Positions 51,153 through 60,623 of a stretch of 64,000 nucleotides of DNA are shown here, piece by piece (within the stretch, counting starts at the first letter, position 1; each line of letters begins with the position of its first letter). The stretch is from Deltaproteobacteria bacterium (lineage in GTDB: Bacteria > Myxococcota > Kuafuiibacteriia > Kuafuiibacteriales > Kuafuiibacteriaceae): the NCBI GenBank assembly GCA_016713425.1, contig JADJPE010000005.1, positions 3,968,001-4,032,000 on the forward strand, read 5' to 3'. Below the pieces are notes generated by a model that saw only the letters and a program-made list of their open reading frames with translations, made no database searches and was not told where the DNA came from. The translations under genes and the position numbers were made by a program.

Positions 51153-53123
51153 ATGTCAAACCTCACGACTCGCCAAGAAAGACGGTTCCCCGCGGCGATT
51201 CCTGTCGAGGTGACGGTGACGGGGCCGGCCCAGGTTCACGCGCTCTGGACGGAGAATATCTCGAAGGGCGGCTTGTTCGTTCGTAGTGAGACGCCGCTGG
51301 ACATTGGCACCCGGCTCGAGATCCGACTGAAAGGGGACGAGCTCGACGTGACGCTCGGCGCCGAAGTTGCACACGTGGTCGATCGTCCGACCGCAGAACG
51401 TACCGGTGCTGTGCCAGGACTCGGTGTTCGATTCCTCGAGCTTCACCCGGACGTGGCCATTCGCCTCCTCGAGTACATAGGCGCCCTGGAACCGAGTCAG
51501 CCGTCTTATTCGTCGTCACCTTCGACGACGTCGCACACGTCGCACACGTCGCACACGTCGAACAACGCGAACGCCCAGAAGGTAGCGAGTGGTTCGAATC
51601 GCTCGAATGCGGGATGGGTGCTCGGCATCGATCTCGGGACCTCGAACACGGCGGCGTATGCGAGAGGCCCCGGAGACGTGCGTGGCGTATCGGTCTTCAG
51701 AAGCGATCGAAATCGAGGTCCGATTCTCCCGTCGGTCGTATCTCTCAAGAATCTTGCGCAACCGTTGGTTGGATGGTCGGCGCTCGACATGCAGCTCACC
51801 GACCCGCTCACGACCATTTATGGCTGGAAGCGATTCTTGGGACGTTCGGAGCGTAGTGAGTTCGTCGAGCGGCACCGAGTCCGCTTTCCTTACCGCGTCG
51901 GCCGTGATGCTCGCGGCGAGCTTGGCGTGATCGTTCACGACCGCGTCGTGTCGTTCATCGACGTTGCGGCACTCGTTCTGAGCGAAGTGAAGATGGGGGC
52001 CTGGAATATTCTCCAGCGGGACATCGAAGACGCGGTCGTCACGGTCCCGGCGCACTTCAGCACGGCCCAGCGGCGCGCAGTGATCGAGGCCGGCCGTCGC
52101 GCGGGCTTGAACGTGCGAAAGCTCGTGAACGAACCGACGGCGGCGGCCTTGTCCTTGGGGGCGGGGCGTAGCCTCGACACCCGAATGCTCGTGTTCGACT
52201 TGGGCGGCGGAACCTTTGACGCCTCGATCTTGGAGGTCCTCGACGACGTCTTCGACGTCAAGATGACCTCCGGTGACAGTTTCTTGGGTGGCCTCGATTT
52301 CGATCGTGCCGTCGCCAAGCGACTGACCGACATGTTCGCGGCCAAGCATCGCATCGATCTTTCTGAGGAGCCCATTCTTGCCCGTCGCGTGTTGAACGCG
52401 GCGGAGTATGCGAAGATCCTCTTGTCGGAGCACGAGGCGACCGATGTGCGCGTGCCGCTCGTGGGCTACGATACGCGTGGGAAACCGATCGATCTCGAGC
52501 ATCGCCTGACTCGAGCTGAGCTCGAGACGCTCACTGCGCCGCTCGTCGAGCGCTGCATTGGCATCGTTGAAGACATGCTGGCTCAGGCTCAAGTAAGTGC
52601 CGGCGATCTCGAGGCGGTCGTGTTGGTCGGAGGACAGACGCGGATGCCGCTGGTTCGGAGTCGACTCGAGCGCGTGATCGGTTCGAAGATCCATAACCAT
52701 CCGGACGGTGACCCCGCGGTGGCGAAGGGCGCGGCCATCGTCGGGGCGGCGCTCGACGATCTCGGGGGCGCGATCTTGATGGATGTGCTCGCGGTTCCGG
52801 TGGGCATCATGGTTGCGGGGGGAGAGACCAAGTGGGTCTTTCCGAAGGGTTCACAGCTTCCCGCTAAGCGATCCGTGACCCTCGATTCGACGCCGGCCGG
52901 GGCGACCGCGGTGGCCGTGGCGATCTGGGAGGGCGCCGACCTCGCGGCGGCCGATCGCCACTTGCTTGGTGTGGTGCATGTGCCGTCTGAAATGCTCCGG
53001 TCGGGTGCGTTCGAGCTCGAAGTGCAGCTGTCGGCGGATCTCACACTCGCGGTTCAAGGGCGCGCGGGGGCTAGGGTGGTTTCTCTTGCCGTGGAAACAC
53101 CGACTAGGACCATGGATCTCTGA
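51153..53123 (+). CDS. PilZ domain fused to Hsp70/DnaK-like ATPase
   Basis: A 656-residue fusion. Residues 7-105 form a PilZ domain (RQERRFPAAIPVEV with an RxxxR-type motif; ENISKGGLFV with NxSxxG; FLELHPDVAIRLLEYI), the arrangement of c-di-GMP receptors. An Ser/Thr/His linker carrying a 9-nt repeat (TSHTSHTSHTS) follows. From residue 152 there is an Hsp70 nucleotide-binding domain: VLGIDLGTSNTAAY, VTVPAHFSTAQRRAVIEAGRRAGL, NEPTAAALSLGAG, LVFDLGGGTFDASILEV, VVLVGGQTRMPLVR. A beta-sandwich substrate-binding region (about 530-656) ends the protein, with no helical lid. A c-di-GMP-gated chaperone is plausible inference. It is divergent from the beta-barrel gene and followed by dnaE2. Confidence 0.9.
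   Translation: MSNLTTRQERRFPAAIPVEVTVTGPAQVHALWTENISKGGLFVRSETPLDIGTRLEIRLKGDELDVTLGAEVAHVVDRPTAERTGAVPGLGVRFLELHPDVAIRLLEYIGALEPSQPSYSSSPSTTSHTSHTSHTSNNANAQKVASGSNRSNAGWVLGIDLGTSNTAAYARGPGDVRGVSVFRSDRNRGPILPSVVSLKNLAQPLVGWSALDMQLTDPLTTIYGWKRFLGRSERSEFVERHRVRFPYRVGRDARGELGVIVHDRVVSFIDVAALVLSEVKMGAWNILQRDIEDAVVTVPAHFSTAQRRAVIEAGRRAGLNVRKLVNEPTAAALSLGAGRSLDTRMLVFDLGGGTFDASILEVLDDVFDVKMTSGDSFLGGLDFDRAVAKRLTDMFAAKHRIDLSEEPILARRVLNAAEYAKILLSEHEATDVRVPLVGYDTRGKPIDLEHRLTRAELETLTAPLVERCIGIVEDMLAQAQVSAGDLEAVVLVGGQTRMPLVRSRLERVIGSKIHNHPDGDPAVAKGAAIVGAALDDLGGAILMDVLAVPVGIMVAGGETKWVFPKGSQLPAKRSVTLDSTPAGATAVAVAIWEGADLAAADRHLLGVVHVPSEMLRSGAFELEVQLSADLTLAVQGRAGARVVSLAVETPTRTMDL
51531..51557 (+). repeat. 9-nt tandem repeat in the PilZ-Hsp70 linker
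   Basis: Three exact TCGCACACG units encode SHT SHT SHT. In frame, in the hinge between the two folded domains. Confidence 0.9.
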
Positions 53124-53192
53124 GTCTTTTCCTCGAGCGCGGCTGCTTTTCGGCACGTGCGTCTTGAAAAAGAAGGTGAACGGATGATCAGT

Positions 53193-53210
53193 TGTTCCCT
53201 ATGGGGAACA
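53193..53210. promoter_or_regulatory. Palindrome over the dnaE2 start codon
   Basis: Perfect 7-nt arms (TGTTCCC/GGGAACA) around a 4-nt centre that includes the TATG of the start codon. It could be an operator or an RNA hairpin that occludes the start. It does not match the box before imuB. Confidence 0.35.
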
Positions 53211-56200
53211 GCGAGATGGGCAAGATCGGCAAGATCGGGACGCCGAGCACCCGCGCTCAATCCTCGAGTTACGTCGAGCTTCGGTGTGCGACTTCGTTCT
53301 CGTTTCTGAGGGGCGCCTCGCATCCCGAGGAGCTCGTCGATCGCGCGCATGCGCTCGGCTATCGCGCCCTCGCCATCACCGACCGGAACGGACTCTACGG
53401 GGTCGTGCGCGCGCACGATCGTGCCAAAGCGCTCGGTCTCGACGTGATCGTGGGCGCTGAGGTCCAACTCGATGAAGCTCGCAAGCCTGCCGCCCGCGCA
53501 GAGCCCGTATTCGATGAACGGATGTTCTTCCGTGAGCGCATGTTCGAGCCGGCCCGCGTGTTGCTGCTTGCGACCGATCGAGAGAGCTACGGTCGTCTTT
53601 GTCGCCTTCTGACACGAGGACGTCGACGGACCGGGAAGGGCGGCTTTCAACTCTTTCTCTCGGACGTCGCGGCGCACAGCAAAGGCCTGTTGGCTATTCA
53701 TGTCGGTTCTCCAGAGCGATCGCTCTTGGCTCAAGAAAAGGACATCTTTGGCGATCGGCTGTGGCTTTCGATTGAACGCACGCTCTCGCCTCACGACAAC
53801 CAACGCATCACGCTTTCGCAGTCGGTGGCTATGCGGCTCGGTGTGCCGTTGGTCGCGACGGGCGGCGTCTTGATGCATGAACGCGAGCGTAAACCTTTGC
53901 AGGATGTGTTGACATGTATTCGATTGGGACTTCGTCTTCAAGATGCCGGCCGCAAGCTTCTTCCAAACGCTACGGCCTATCTCAAATCGGCGCGCGAGAT
54001 GGCGTCCTTATTCTTCGATTGGCCGGATGCTCTTGCGCGAACGGTCGAGATCGCGGCTGCGTGTCGATTCCGGCTGAGTGAGTTGCGGCACGAGTTTGCG
54101 CTCGAACTCCTTCCCCCTGGAGAGACGGGGATGAGTTATCTACGAAAGCTCGTCGAGAAGGGCGCCCGCGAGCGTTTCTTGGGGACGATTCCCGAGAATG
54201 TTCGACGTCAGATCGAGCACGAACTCAAGCTCATCGATACGCTCGACTTCGCGGGCTATTTCCTGACCGTCTGGGACATCGTTCGATACGCTCGTTCCTG
54301 CGGCATCTTATGCCAAGGCCGAGGTTCGGCGGCGAACTCGGTCGTTTGCTACTGCTTGGGAATCACCTCGATCGATCCCGTACGCATGAACCTTTTGTTC
54401 GAGCGCTTTATCTCGGTCGAACGCGGTGAGCCACCGGACATCGACGTCGACTTCGAACACGAGCGTCGTGAAGAGGTGATGCAGTACGTGTACAAAAAAT
54501 ACGGTCGGGAGCACGCGGCGATGGTGGCCAACTTGATCTGTTATCGCGCCAAGCTCGCCTACCGTGAGGTCGGCAAGGTTTTTGGGCTTGGACTCGATCA
54601 GATCGATCATCTGACGCGGGGCTTTGGATATTGGTCTTCAGGGAAGGTGAGCGACGCAGATCTCGAGGCGGCCGGCCTCGATCCGAAGAGCCAACCCGTT
54701 CGGCAAGCTATGCGATGGGCGGAGGTTCTCCAAGGCTTTCCACGGCATCTCGGCATTCATTCGGGGGGATTCGTGATCACCAGGACCCCGGTCGTCGAAA
54801 TGGTCCCGGTCGAGAATGCGACGATGGCGCATCGGACGGTGATCTCTTGGGATAAGCGCGACGTCGAGCGGCTCGGCTTGGTGAAGATCGATCTTTTGTC
54901 ACTGGGGATGCTCACGGCGGTGCGCCGGACTTTCGATGCGGTAAGGGAGAGCGAAGGACTCGAGCTTTCGTTGGCGAATATTCCGGCTGAAGATCCAAAG
55001 ATCTACGACATGATCTGTGATGCCGACACCGTCGGGACTTTTCAGGTCGAATCACGCGCTCAGATGCAGATGCTCCCGCGCCTCCGGCCGCGGACTTTCT
55101 ACGACTTGGTCGTGTCGGTGGCGATCGTGCGTCCGGGACCGATTCAAGGCGATATGATTCACCCGTATCTTCGACGTCGCGATGGGCTCGAAATGCCCGA
55201 CTATCCGCACCCGGCGCTTGAAGCGATTTTGGGACGAACGTATGGCGTGCCTCTATTTCAAGAACAGGTCATGAAGATGGCGGTAGCCGTGGCCGGCTTT
55301 ACACCCGGCGAAGCCGATGAGCTTCGCCGCGCCATCGGTTGGCGATCGCAGATTCACATCGAACAGCTTCATCAGCGTCTTGTCGCCGGTATGCGGAAGA
55401 GCGGGCTGTCCGATGATTTTGCCGAGCGCATCTTCCGCATGATTCAAGGCTTCGGTGGCTATGGCTTCCCGGAATCTCACGCCGCATCGTTTGCGTTGAT
55501 CAGCTACGCGTCTTGCTATCTCAAACGCTATCACCCGGCGGCGTTCTTGACTGCCCTTCTCAATAGTCAGCCGATGGGCTTTTACTCTCCTCATTCTCTG
55601 GTGGCTGACGCGCAACGCCACGGCGTCTTGGTTCATCCTCCTTCTGTCCGCGAGAGCGCCTGGGATACGACGCTCTCGGATGGCGATCCTTCGCACCAAA
55701 AGACGTGGTGGGCGACTTCGCGTGCGTCTGTAAAAAGACACACGCCTTGGTCTGATGAGATGTTGAATGTGCGACTGCGAGGTGTGGCGGTGCAGCCTTC
55801 GGTCCGTCTCGGTCTTCGCGTGATTCGAGGTCTACGAAGAGAGGTCGTCGATGAGATGCTCGAAGCACGTCGCCGTCGTGCGTTCAAGTCGATCGAAGAT
55901 GTGGTGGCACGGGCGTCTGTTCCCAAAGAGGCGGCATCTCGCCTCGCGGCAGCAGGTGCGTTCGATGATTTCGGGGTGACTCGGAGACAGGCTCTGTGGA
56001 CGGTGATGGCGATCGATCGAGCGCCGCTCCTTCGAACGCTTCGACTTTCGGAAGAAATGTCGTCGGCCGATCATCTCCCCAAGATGTCAGAGGCGGAGCA
56101 TATGCGGACCGACTACGCGACCACGGGCCTATGCGTGACCGTGCACCCGGTGACGTTTGTTCGTGCTCATCTTCGGCGTCTCGGTGTGCTTGGGTTCTTG

Positions 56201-56503
56201 GAGCTTCAGCGGGTCGTCCATGGGCGGGTCGTTCAAGTTGGCGGCATGGTCGTGACTCGTCAGCGTCCGAGCACGGCATCGGGCGTGATTTTCATGACGC
56301 TCGAAGATGAGGATGGTCACATCAATCTCGTTGTTTTCAATCCCGTCTACCAGCGCTTCGTCGAGATCGCACGAGACGCCACGATGTTGATCGCGAAAGG
56401 CAAAGTCGAGCGAACTCGGGGAGTTGTGAATGTCGTCGTCGAATCTTTCTCGACGCTCGAGGCCCCTGAACCACCGGTCAAAGTGGCTCGGAATTTTCGA
56501 TGA
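53201..56503 (+). CDS. dnaE2: Error-prone DNA polymerase III alpha DnaE2
   Basis: A 1100-residue C-family polymerase for mutagenic lesion bypass. The PHP domain is at the N-terminus (YVELRCATSFSFLRGASHPEELVDRAHALGYRALAITDRNGLYG). The palm region has GILCQGRGSAANSVVCYCLGI and the catalytic aspartates in PPDIDVDFEHERREEVMQYVY. Fingers and thumb follow (GLVKIDLLSLGMLTAVRR; VRPGPIQGDMIHPYLRRR; VPLFQEQVMKMAVAVAGF). The C-terminal OB fold (VVQVGGMVVTRQRPSTASGVIFMTLEDEDG) is intact. Its length (about 1050-1100) and CATSFSFLRGASHPEEL fit DnaE2 rather than replicative DnaE1. ATG 53201 is preferred (53216 possible). Partner ImuB is encoded at 46006. Confidence 0.95.
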   Translation: MGNSEMGKIGKIGTPSTRAQSSSYVELRCATSFSFLRGASHPEELVDRAHALGYRALAITDRNGLYGVVRAHDRAKALGLDVIVGAEVQLDEARKPAARAEPVFDERMFFRERMFEPARVLLLATDRESYGRLCRLLTRGRRRTGKGGFQLFLSDVAAHSKGLLAIHVGSPERSLLAQEKDIFGDRLWLSIERTLSPHDNQRITLSQSVAMRLGVPLVATGGVLMHERERKPLQDVLTCIRLGLRLQDAGRKLLPNATAYLKSAREMASLFFDWPDALARTVEIAAACRFRLSELRHEFALELLPPGETGMSYLRKLVEKGARERFLGTIPENVRRQIEHELKLIDTLDFAGYFLTVWDIVRYARSCGILCQGRGSAANSVVCYCLGITSIDPVRMNLLFERFISVERGEPPDIDVDFEHERREEVMQYVYKKYGREHAAMVANLICYRAKLAYREVGKVFGLGLDQIDHLTRGFGYWSSGKVSDADLEAAGLDPKSQPVRQAMRWAEVLQGFPRHLGIHSGGFVITRTPVVEMVPVENATMAHRTVISWDKRDVERLGLVKIDLLSLGMLTAVRRTFDAVRESEGLELSLANIPAEDPKIYDMICDADTVGTFQVESRAQMQMLPRLRPRTFYDLVVSVAIVRPGPIQGDMIHPYLRRRDGLEMPDYPHPALEAILGRTYGVPLFQEQVMKMAVAVAGFTPGEADELRRAIGWRSQIHIEQLHQRLVAGMRKSGLSDDFAERIFRMIQGFGGYGFPESHAASFALISYASCYLKRYHPAAFLTALLNSQPMGFYSPHSLVADAQRHGVLVHPPSVRESAWDTTLSDGDPSHQKTWWATSRASVKRHTPWSDEMLNVRLRGVAVQPSVRLGLRVIRGLRREVVDEMLEARRRRAFKSIEDVVARASVPKEAASRLAAAGAFDDFGVTRRQALWTVMAIDRAPLLRTLRLSEEMSSADHLPKMSEAEHMRTDYATTGLCVTVHPVTFVRAHLRRLGVLGFLELQRVVHGRVVQVGGMVVTRQRPSTASGVIFMTLEDEDGHINLVVFNPVYQRFVEIARDATMLIAKGKVERTRGVVNVVVESFSTLEAPEPPVKVARNFR

Positions 56504-56530
56504 GTTCGAAGCCTTGTGGGTGGTAGAGTC

Positions 56531-56920
56531 ATGCCTATGACGATCTCAAAAAAGCCCCTGACGGCCACGGATGGGTCGTCCACCGTTCAGACGCCGAAGT
56601 CGAGCTCCCGAAGCGGACTCTCGGTGAATTCAGCGAGTCCGGTTAGCAAGGCTTCCTTCGCTGCGAAACTCGCATCCGCGACGATGCTTGCGTCGGGTGC
56701 CCCCGCCTCTTCGACATCATCATCATCATCATCTTCTTCTTCTTCTTCCTCTTCTTCTGCTGCTCCTGCTCCTGCTGCCGCGGGGGCCGCCTCGTCGATG
56801 CCGGAAGAGATGCGTGAGGCCGAGCGGCAGTTTCAGATGACCTTGGCCAAATCGGTTTTGAGCCTCGCGAAACCCGCAAAACTCGAACGGGTCGAGGTCG
56901 AGTCGATGGACGACGAGTGA
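56531..56920 (+). CDS. Small hypothetical protein with a 14-serine run
   Basis: Not recognised. The 129 residues start MPMTISKKPLTATDG; 28 nt separate it from dnaE2 upstream. A stretch of 14 consecutive Ser codons (residues 63-76) is encoded by a TCA then TCT microsatellite. A helical acidic C-terminal part (MPEEMREAERQFQMTLAKSVLSLAKPAKLERVEVESMDDE) may be the functional segment. It is likely co-transcribed with dnaE2; a flagellar or polymerase-associated role cannot be shown. Confidence 0.55.
   Translation: MPMTISKKPLTATDGSSTVQTPKSSSRSGLSVNSASPVSKASFAAKLASATMLASGAPASSTSSSSSSSSSSSSSSAAPAPAAAGAASSMPEEMREAERQFQMTLAKSVLSLAKPAKLERVEVESMDDE
56717..56758 (+). repeat. TCA/TCT serine microsatellite
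   Basis: Fourteen consecutive serine codons: five TCA then mainly TCT, one TCC. In frame in the small hypothetical gene after dnaE2. It is the second poly-Ser codon run in the window (compare rsmE), using different codons, so the two runs expanded independently. Confidence 0.95.
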
Positions 56921-57135
56921 CCTCGTCGTGGATGGGATTGACTGAGATCGGGTGAGCTCGGGTGAGATTGTAGGGTATCTGGTCTCGATTCTCTGAGATC
57001 CATCTTTCGCTTCGAGTCAGAACTTATAGGCGTTGATGTCAGAGAACTGCGGCTGGTTGTGTCTAAATGTCTGGATTTATTTGGCCGGGCTCTGAATGCC
57101 GAGATGGTGCCTCTTTTGCGAAGACGCTTTCTCGT

Positions 57136-57140
57136 GGAGG
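57136..57140 (+). promoter_or_regulatory. Ribosome binding site deciding the start of the beta-propeller gene
   Basis: A perfect GGAGG nine bases before GTG 57150; the ATG at 57096 has no comparable site, so the shorter protein is preferred. Confidence 0.7.
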
Positions 57141-57149
57141 ATCACATCC

Positions 57150-60100
57150 GTGAGAACAACTAAGCGCCCCTCCCAGGGGGAATGTGTTTGGGCTTCGGCT
57201 TCGAATCGGTGGCGGGCCGCTCTGGCGGTCGGTTGGATGGCCAGTGCCTGGGCTTGTGGAACCAGTGACTCGGCGCCGCCAACGCTCCGTCCGGCGCAAG
57301 AAACGCCAACGTCTGGGCAAACGAGCTTCTTTTCGGCTGATGCGGTGAATGGCGAGGCCAGCAATTCATATGGCGCGGCGGACACGGCCGCGGGCGCGGA
57401 GGCGCCGACCGCCGAGGCCACGCGGGACGATGAAGCGAGTGATACGCCGCGAACGGTGGAAGAGGGGGACATCTATCGGCTCGCGGGCGAGCACACTTTG
57501 CTCAACCTAAACGCCTATCGCGGTCTCCAGGTGATCGACTTGTCCGACCCCCAACATCCGGCCGTGGTCGGGAGCGTACGCGTGACGGGCTATCCGGTCG
57601 AGATGTATGCCGCCGGCGACTACGTCTTCATGCTCCTCAACAACTGGAATGGCTACTACGCGTACAGCCCCGAGCTCGAGCTCGCGGATGACGCGTTCGG
57701 CGCCTATCACTACGAAGGTGGTCTGGTGCTCGTGGCCGACATTCGTGATCCGTCGGCGCCGGTCGTCATCGACCGCGTTCGTATCCCAGGTACGCTCTCG
57801 ACGAGTCGACTGACGCGAAGTGGCGATCGCGTGGGGCTGTATGTGGTGGCCTCGCGCTACGAAGCCAACGCCAATTCGAACTACGAAACGCATACGCTCG
57901 TGAAAAGCTTCTCTTCCGATGGGACCGGAGTCTTGACGGAGCGATCCGAGATCGATCTCGGAGGCTACGTCTCCACCATTCAGGCGACACCTGAGCGCCT
58001 TCTGGTCGCGCGACAAGACTGGTCGTCGTCGAATGGGGCCCGGAGCGAGGTCGCGATCATCGACATTAGCAGTGTCGATGGCACGATGATCGAAGGCGAC
58101 TCCGTCGTCGTAGAGGGGCTCGTCGCCAACAAATACAACATGGATGTCTATGGCGATGTGCTACGCGTTGTTTCGGCCAATAGTTGGGGCTCGAACGGCA
58201 ACACCAACCACATCGAGACCTTCGATGCCCACGACATCGCGCAGCTGACTCGCATCGACTACAAGACGTTTGGCCAAGGCGAGAATCTCTATGCGACGCT
58301 CTTCGATGGCGAGAAGGCTTTCTTCGTGACCTACCGAAGGGTCGATCCGTTCCACGCGTTTCAGATCGGCGACGACGGCATGATCGTCGAGAAGTCGCAG
58401 TTCATCGTTTCGGGTTGGAACGACTTCTTCCGCGCCGTCCACGATGGCGGTCGGCTCGTTGGCATTGGACGCAACGACGAGAACGGGAGCAAGCTCGCCG
58501 TCAGTCTCTACGACGTGACCGACCTCGAGAACCCATCTCCGTTGCTTGCGCGCCAAGAAATCGACCTCTCTTGGGGATGGTCAGAAGCGAACTGGGATGA
58601 TCGCGCTTTCAGCGTCGTCGAGGGTGCGACTTCGGTGGCGGCGCCGACGGGTGAAACCGAGACCGGCCTCGTTCTCCTCCCGTTTAGTGGTTGGAGCGAA
58701 AACGACCGGCGCTACGTGGCGGCGGTACAGATCTTCACGTTCTCGGACACCACGCTGACTCGGCGCGGGGTGATGGAGCACGGCACAGAGGTCCGCCGCA
58801 GCTTCCTGGCAGATGCCGATGCGGCCACCACGGCCAATCTCTCTGACGTCGAGCTCGGCCTCTTCGATACGTCGAACCCCGATGCGCCCGTCTCTCTCGG
58901 TCGCTTGGAGCTTGCGCCGAACTACGATGCATTCTTGGTCTTTGGCGACTACGGACTCCGGCGACGGAGCACCGGCTACTATTACGGTTGGTGGGGGAAC
59001 ATGGGCGAGGCGAATGCCGTCGATTCGCTGCAGGTCGTGCCTTTGGGCGGTGATGTCGATCAGGCTGCGGCGATCGCCTCGTTCGATATCCCGACGGGGG
59101 CCGTCGTCTACAAGATGGGCGACCGCGTGGCCGTAGTGTCGGGCGAATTCATTCCTGATGCGTCGACTTCGACGTCGACGCCGGCCCCGAGGACGTGGGC
59201 GTATCAGACGACCATCGAGGTTTGGAGCCTGGCGGTCCCGGGTACTCCAGCGCAGCTTGGGCGACTCACGACGACCGAGCTCCCTCCCTCCTATCTGCCC
59301 TACTATGGCTACGGTCGAGTCTACGAAGACGGCATCGATGCCGAAATCCCGACGATTTGCTATGACTCGGCGTGCCGCCCCTATCCTGTTCCGCCCGCCA
59401 CGGCCATGGCGGCGGGTGATGCGCTCGTCTTCGTCGAGCCCGTGATGGAGAGACAGCTCATGGGGACGAGGCACACGCGGTCGATCTGGCCGGTCTCGGA
59501 AAGCCGCGGGGTCAACGATTGTCGCGCGGATGCGAACGGAGAGACCTGCAGCTACCTTACCGGCGGGATCTACTGCTCGACGCTCCATCGGGTCGACGGA
59601 ACGGTCGAACCGGAGGTTTGTTCGGGCGCCTTCTATCGCTGTGCCCCCGATGAATCACGTGCCATGACCTGCGAGGAGATCGAGGATCCGAGCTCTGTCC
59701 AAACGAACGAGTCTCAATACACCTACGAAGAGTATCGGTACTGGTCTCGCGATATCTTCCATCCGGTCGATATCAGCGACGCTTCAGATCTCATCGTTCG
59801 CGATGCGATCGAGATGGCGCAGAATGAAGAAGTGGCCAATGTGTTTGCGAAGGAGGCCGATCTCTATGTCGCTTGGAAGCAGCCCTATCGCATCCCGGGC
59901 GACGGTCGCCCCTTTGCGCGCTACTTCTTCCGAACCCTGGGCTTTGCGAACCCTGCGCAGCCAACGGTTGGTCCTGCCGTCAACGTGCCGGGCACCCTGA
60001 TCGCCGTATCGGGGCAGACGCTCGTCACGCGCGATTACTTGTTCGGCCACTCGATCGTCGAGTCCTCGCTGAACAAGCTCGAGCTCCGCGGGAATCTCGC

Positions 60101-60623
60101 CTATCTCCAGGGCGTGAAGCGCTTCGAGGATCGATGGGTGCAAGATGTATTGCTGGATGGTGAGGGACACGTGCTGGTGACGCATCAGGCGCCGTGGTCG
60201 TGGTACCCCGGCTACTACGGCTATCGCGGCGGGGCGGTTGACGACGTGGTCGTTGGCTCCGGCGTGGTCGGAAGCGATGCGCCCATCGGGGGGGCGTCGA
60301 CTTCGAGCGGGGGCACCGAGAACTATCTGACGCTCTCGGTGGTCGACCTGGCCGGTCCGGTCTTCGCCGAGCTGTCGTCGCTACCGATCGCGAGCTGGGC
60401 GACGCTTCGGGGCACGGAGTCTGGTCGGGCACTCTTCTCGGCCCCGGGCGGAATCTTGGTCGTGAGCCTCGATGACCCGGCGGCTCCGGAGGCACAAGGA
60501 TACTTCCCGATCCAGGGGTGGCCATCGTCGCTCGTGACCGATCGGGGCTCGCTGTATCTTGCGGCCGGCCGCTATGGCCTCTATCGCTTCGACCTCAGTG
60601 CGTCGAACTTGCTCGCGCCGTAG
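57150..60623 (+). CDS. Secreted beta-propeller domain lipoprotein-like protein
   Basis: A 1157-residue exported protein. The signal region ALAVGWMASAWACGTSD may contain a lipobox (SAWAC), followed by an Ala/Thr/Glu linker. The body is a large beta-propeller of the Beta_propel (PF09826) type: EEGDIYRLAGEHTLLNLNAYRGLQVIDLSDPQHPAVVGSVRVTGYPVEMYAAGDYVFMLL and repeated blade motifs (LVADIRDPSAPVVIDRV; LSVVDLAGPVFAELSSLPI). A Cys-rich insert (CRADANGETCSYLTGGIYCSTLH, CSGAFYRCAPDESRAMTCEE) near residues 790-850 could form disulfides. GTG 57150 is the start. Likely surface-exposed; ligand unknown. Confidence 0.82.
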   Translation: MRTTKRPSQGECVWASASNRWRAALAVGWMASAWACGTSDSAPPTLRPAQETPTSGQTSFFSADAVNGEASNSYGAADTAAGAEAPTAEATRDDEASDTPRTVEEGDIYRLAGEHTLLNLNAYRGLQVIDLSDPQHPAVVGSVRVTGYPVEMYAAGDYVFMLLNNWNGYYAYSPELELADDAFGAYHYEGGLVLVADIRDPSAPVVIDRVRIPGTLSTSRLTRSGDRVGLYVVASRYEANANSNYETHTLVKSFSSDGTGVLTERSEIDLGGYVSTIQATPERLLVARQDWSSSNGARSEVAIIDISSVDGTMIEGDSVVVEGLVANKYNMDVYGDVLRVVSANSWGSNGNTNHIETFDAHDIAQLTRIDYKTFGQGENLYATLFDGEKAFFVTYRRVDPFHAFQIGDDGMIVEKSQFIVSGWNDFFRAVHDGGRLVGIGRNDENGSKLAVSLYDVTDLENPSPLLARQEIDLSWGWSEANWDDRAFSVVEGATSVAAPTGETETGLVLLPFSGWSENDRRYVAAVQIFTFSDTTLTRRGVMEHGTEVRRSFLADADAATTANLSDVELGLFDTSNPDAPVSLGRLELAPNYDAFLVFGDYGLRRRSTGYYYGWWGNMGEANAVDSLQVVPLGGDVDQAAAIASFDIPTGAVVYKMGDRVAVVSGEFIPDASTSTSTPAPRTWAYQTTIEVWSLAVPGTPAQLGRLTTTELPPSYLPYYGYGRVYEDGIDAEIPTICYDSACRPYPVPPATAMAAGDALVFVEPVMERQLMGTRHTRSIWPVSESRGVNDCRADANGETCSYLTGGIYCSTLHRVDGTVEPEVCSGAFYRCAPDESRAMTCEEIEDPSSVQTNESQYTYEEYRYWSRDIFHPVDISDASDLIVRDAIEMAQNEEVANVFAKEADLYVAWKQPYRIPGDGRPFARYFFRTLGFANPAQPTVGPAVNVPGTLIAVSGQTLVTRDYLFGHSIVESSLNKLELRGNLAYLQGVKRFEDRWVQDVLLDGEGHVLVTHQAPWSWYPGYYGYRGGAVDDVVVGSGVVGSDAPIGGASTSSGGTENYLTLSVVDLAGPVFAELSSLPIASWATLRGTESGRALFSAPGGILVVSLDDPAAPEAQGYFPIQGWPSSLVTDRGSLYLAAGRYGLYRFDLSASNLLAP

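Noticed and set aside
51516..52700. A 394-codon minus-strand frame opposite the PilZ-Hsp70 gene
   Set aside because: Arg/His-rich shadow with no family resemblance; the Hsp70 signatures are on the plus strand.
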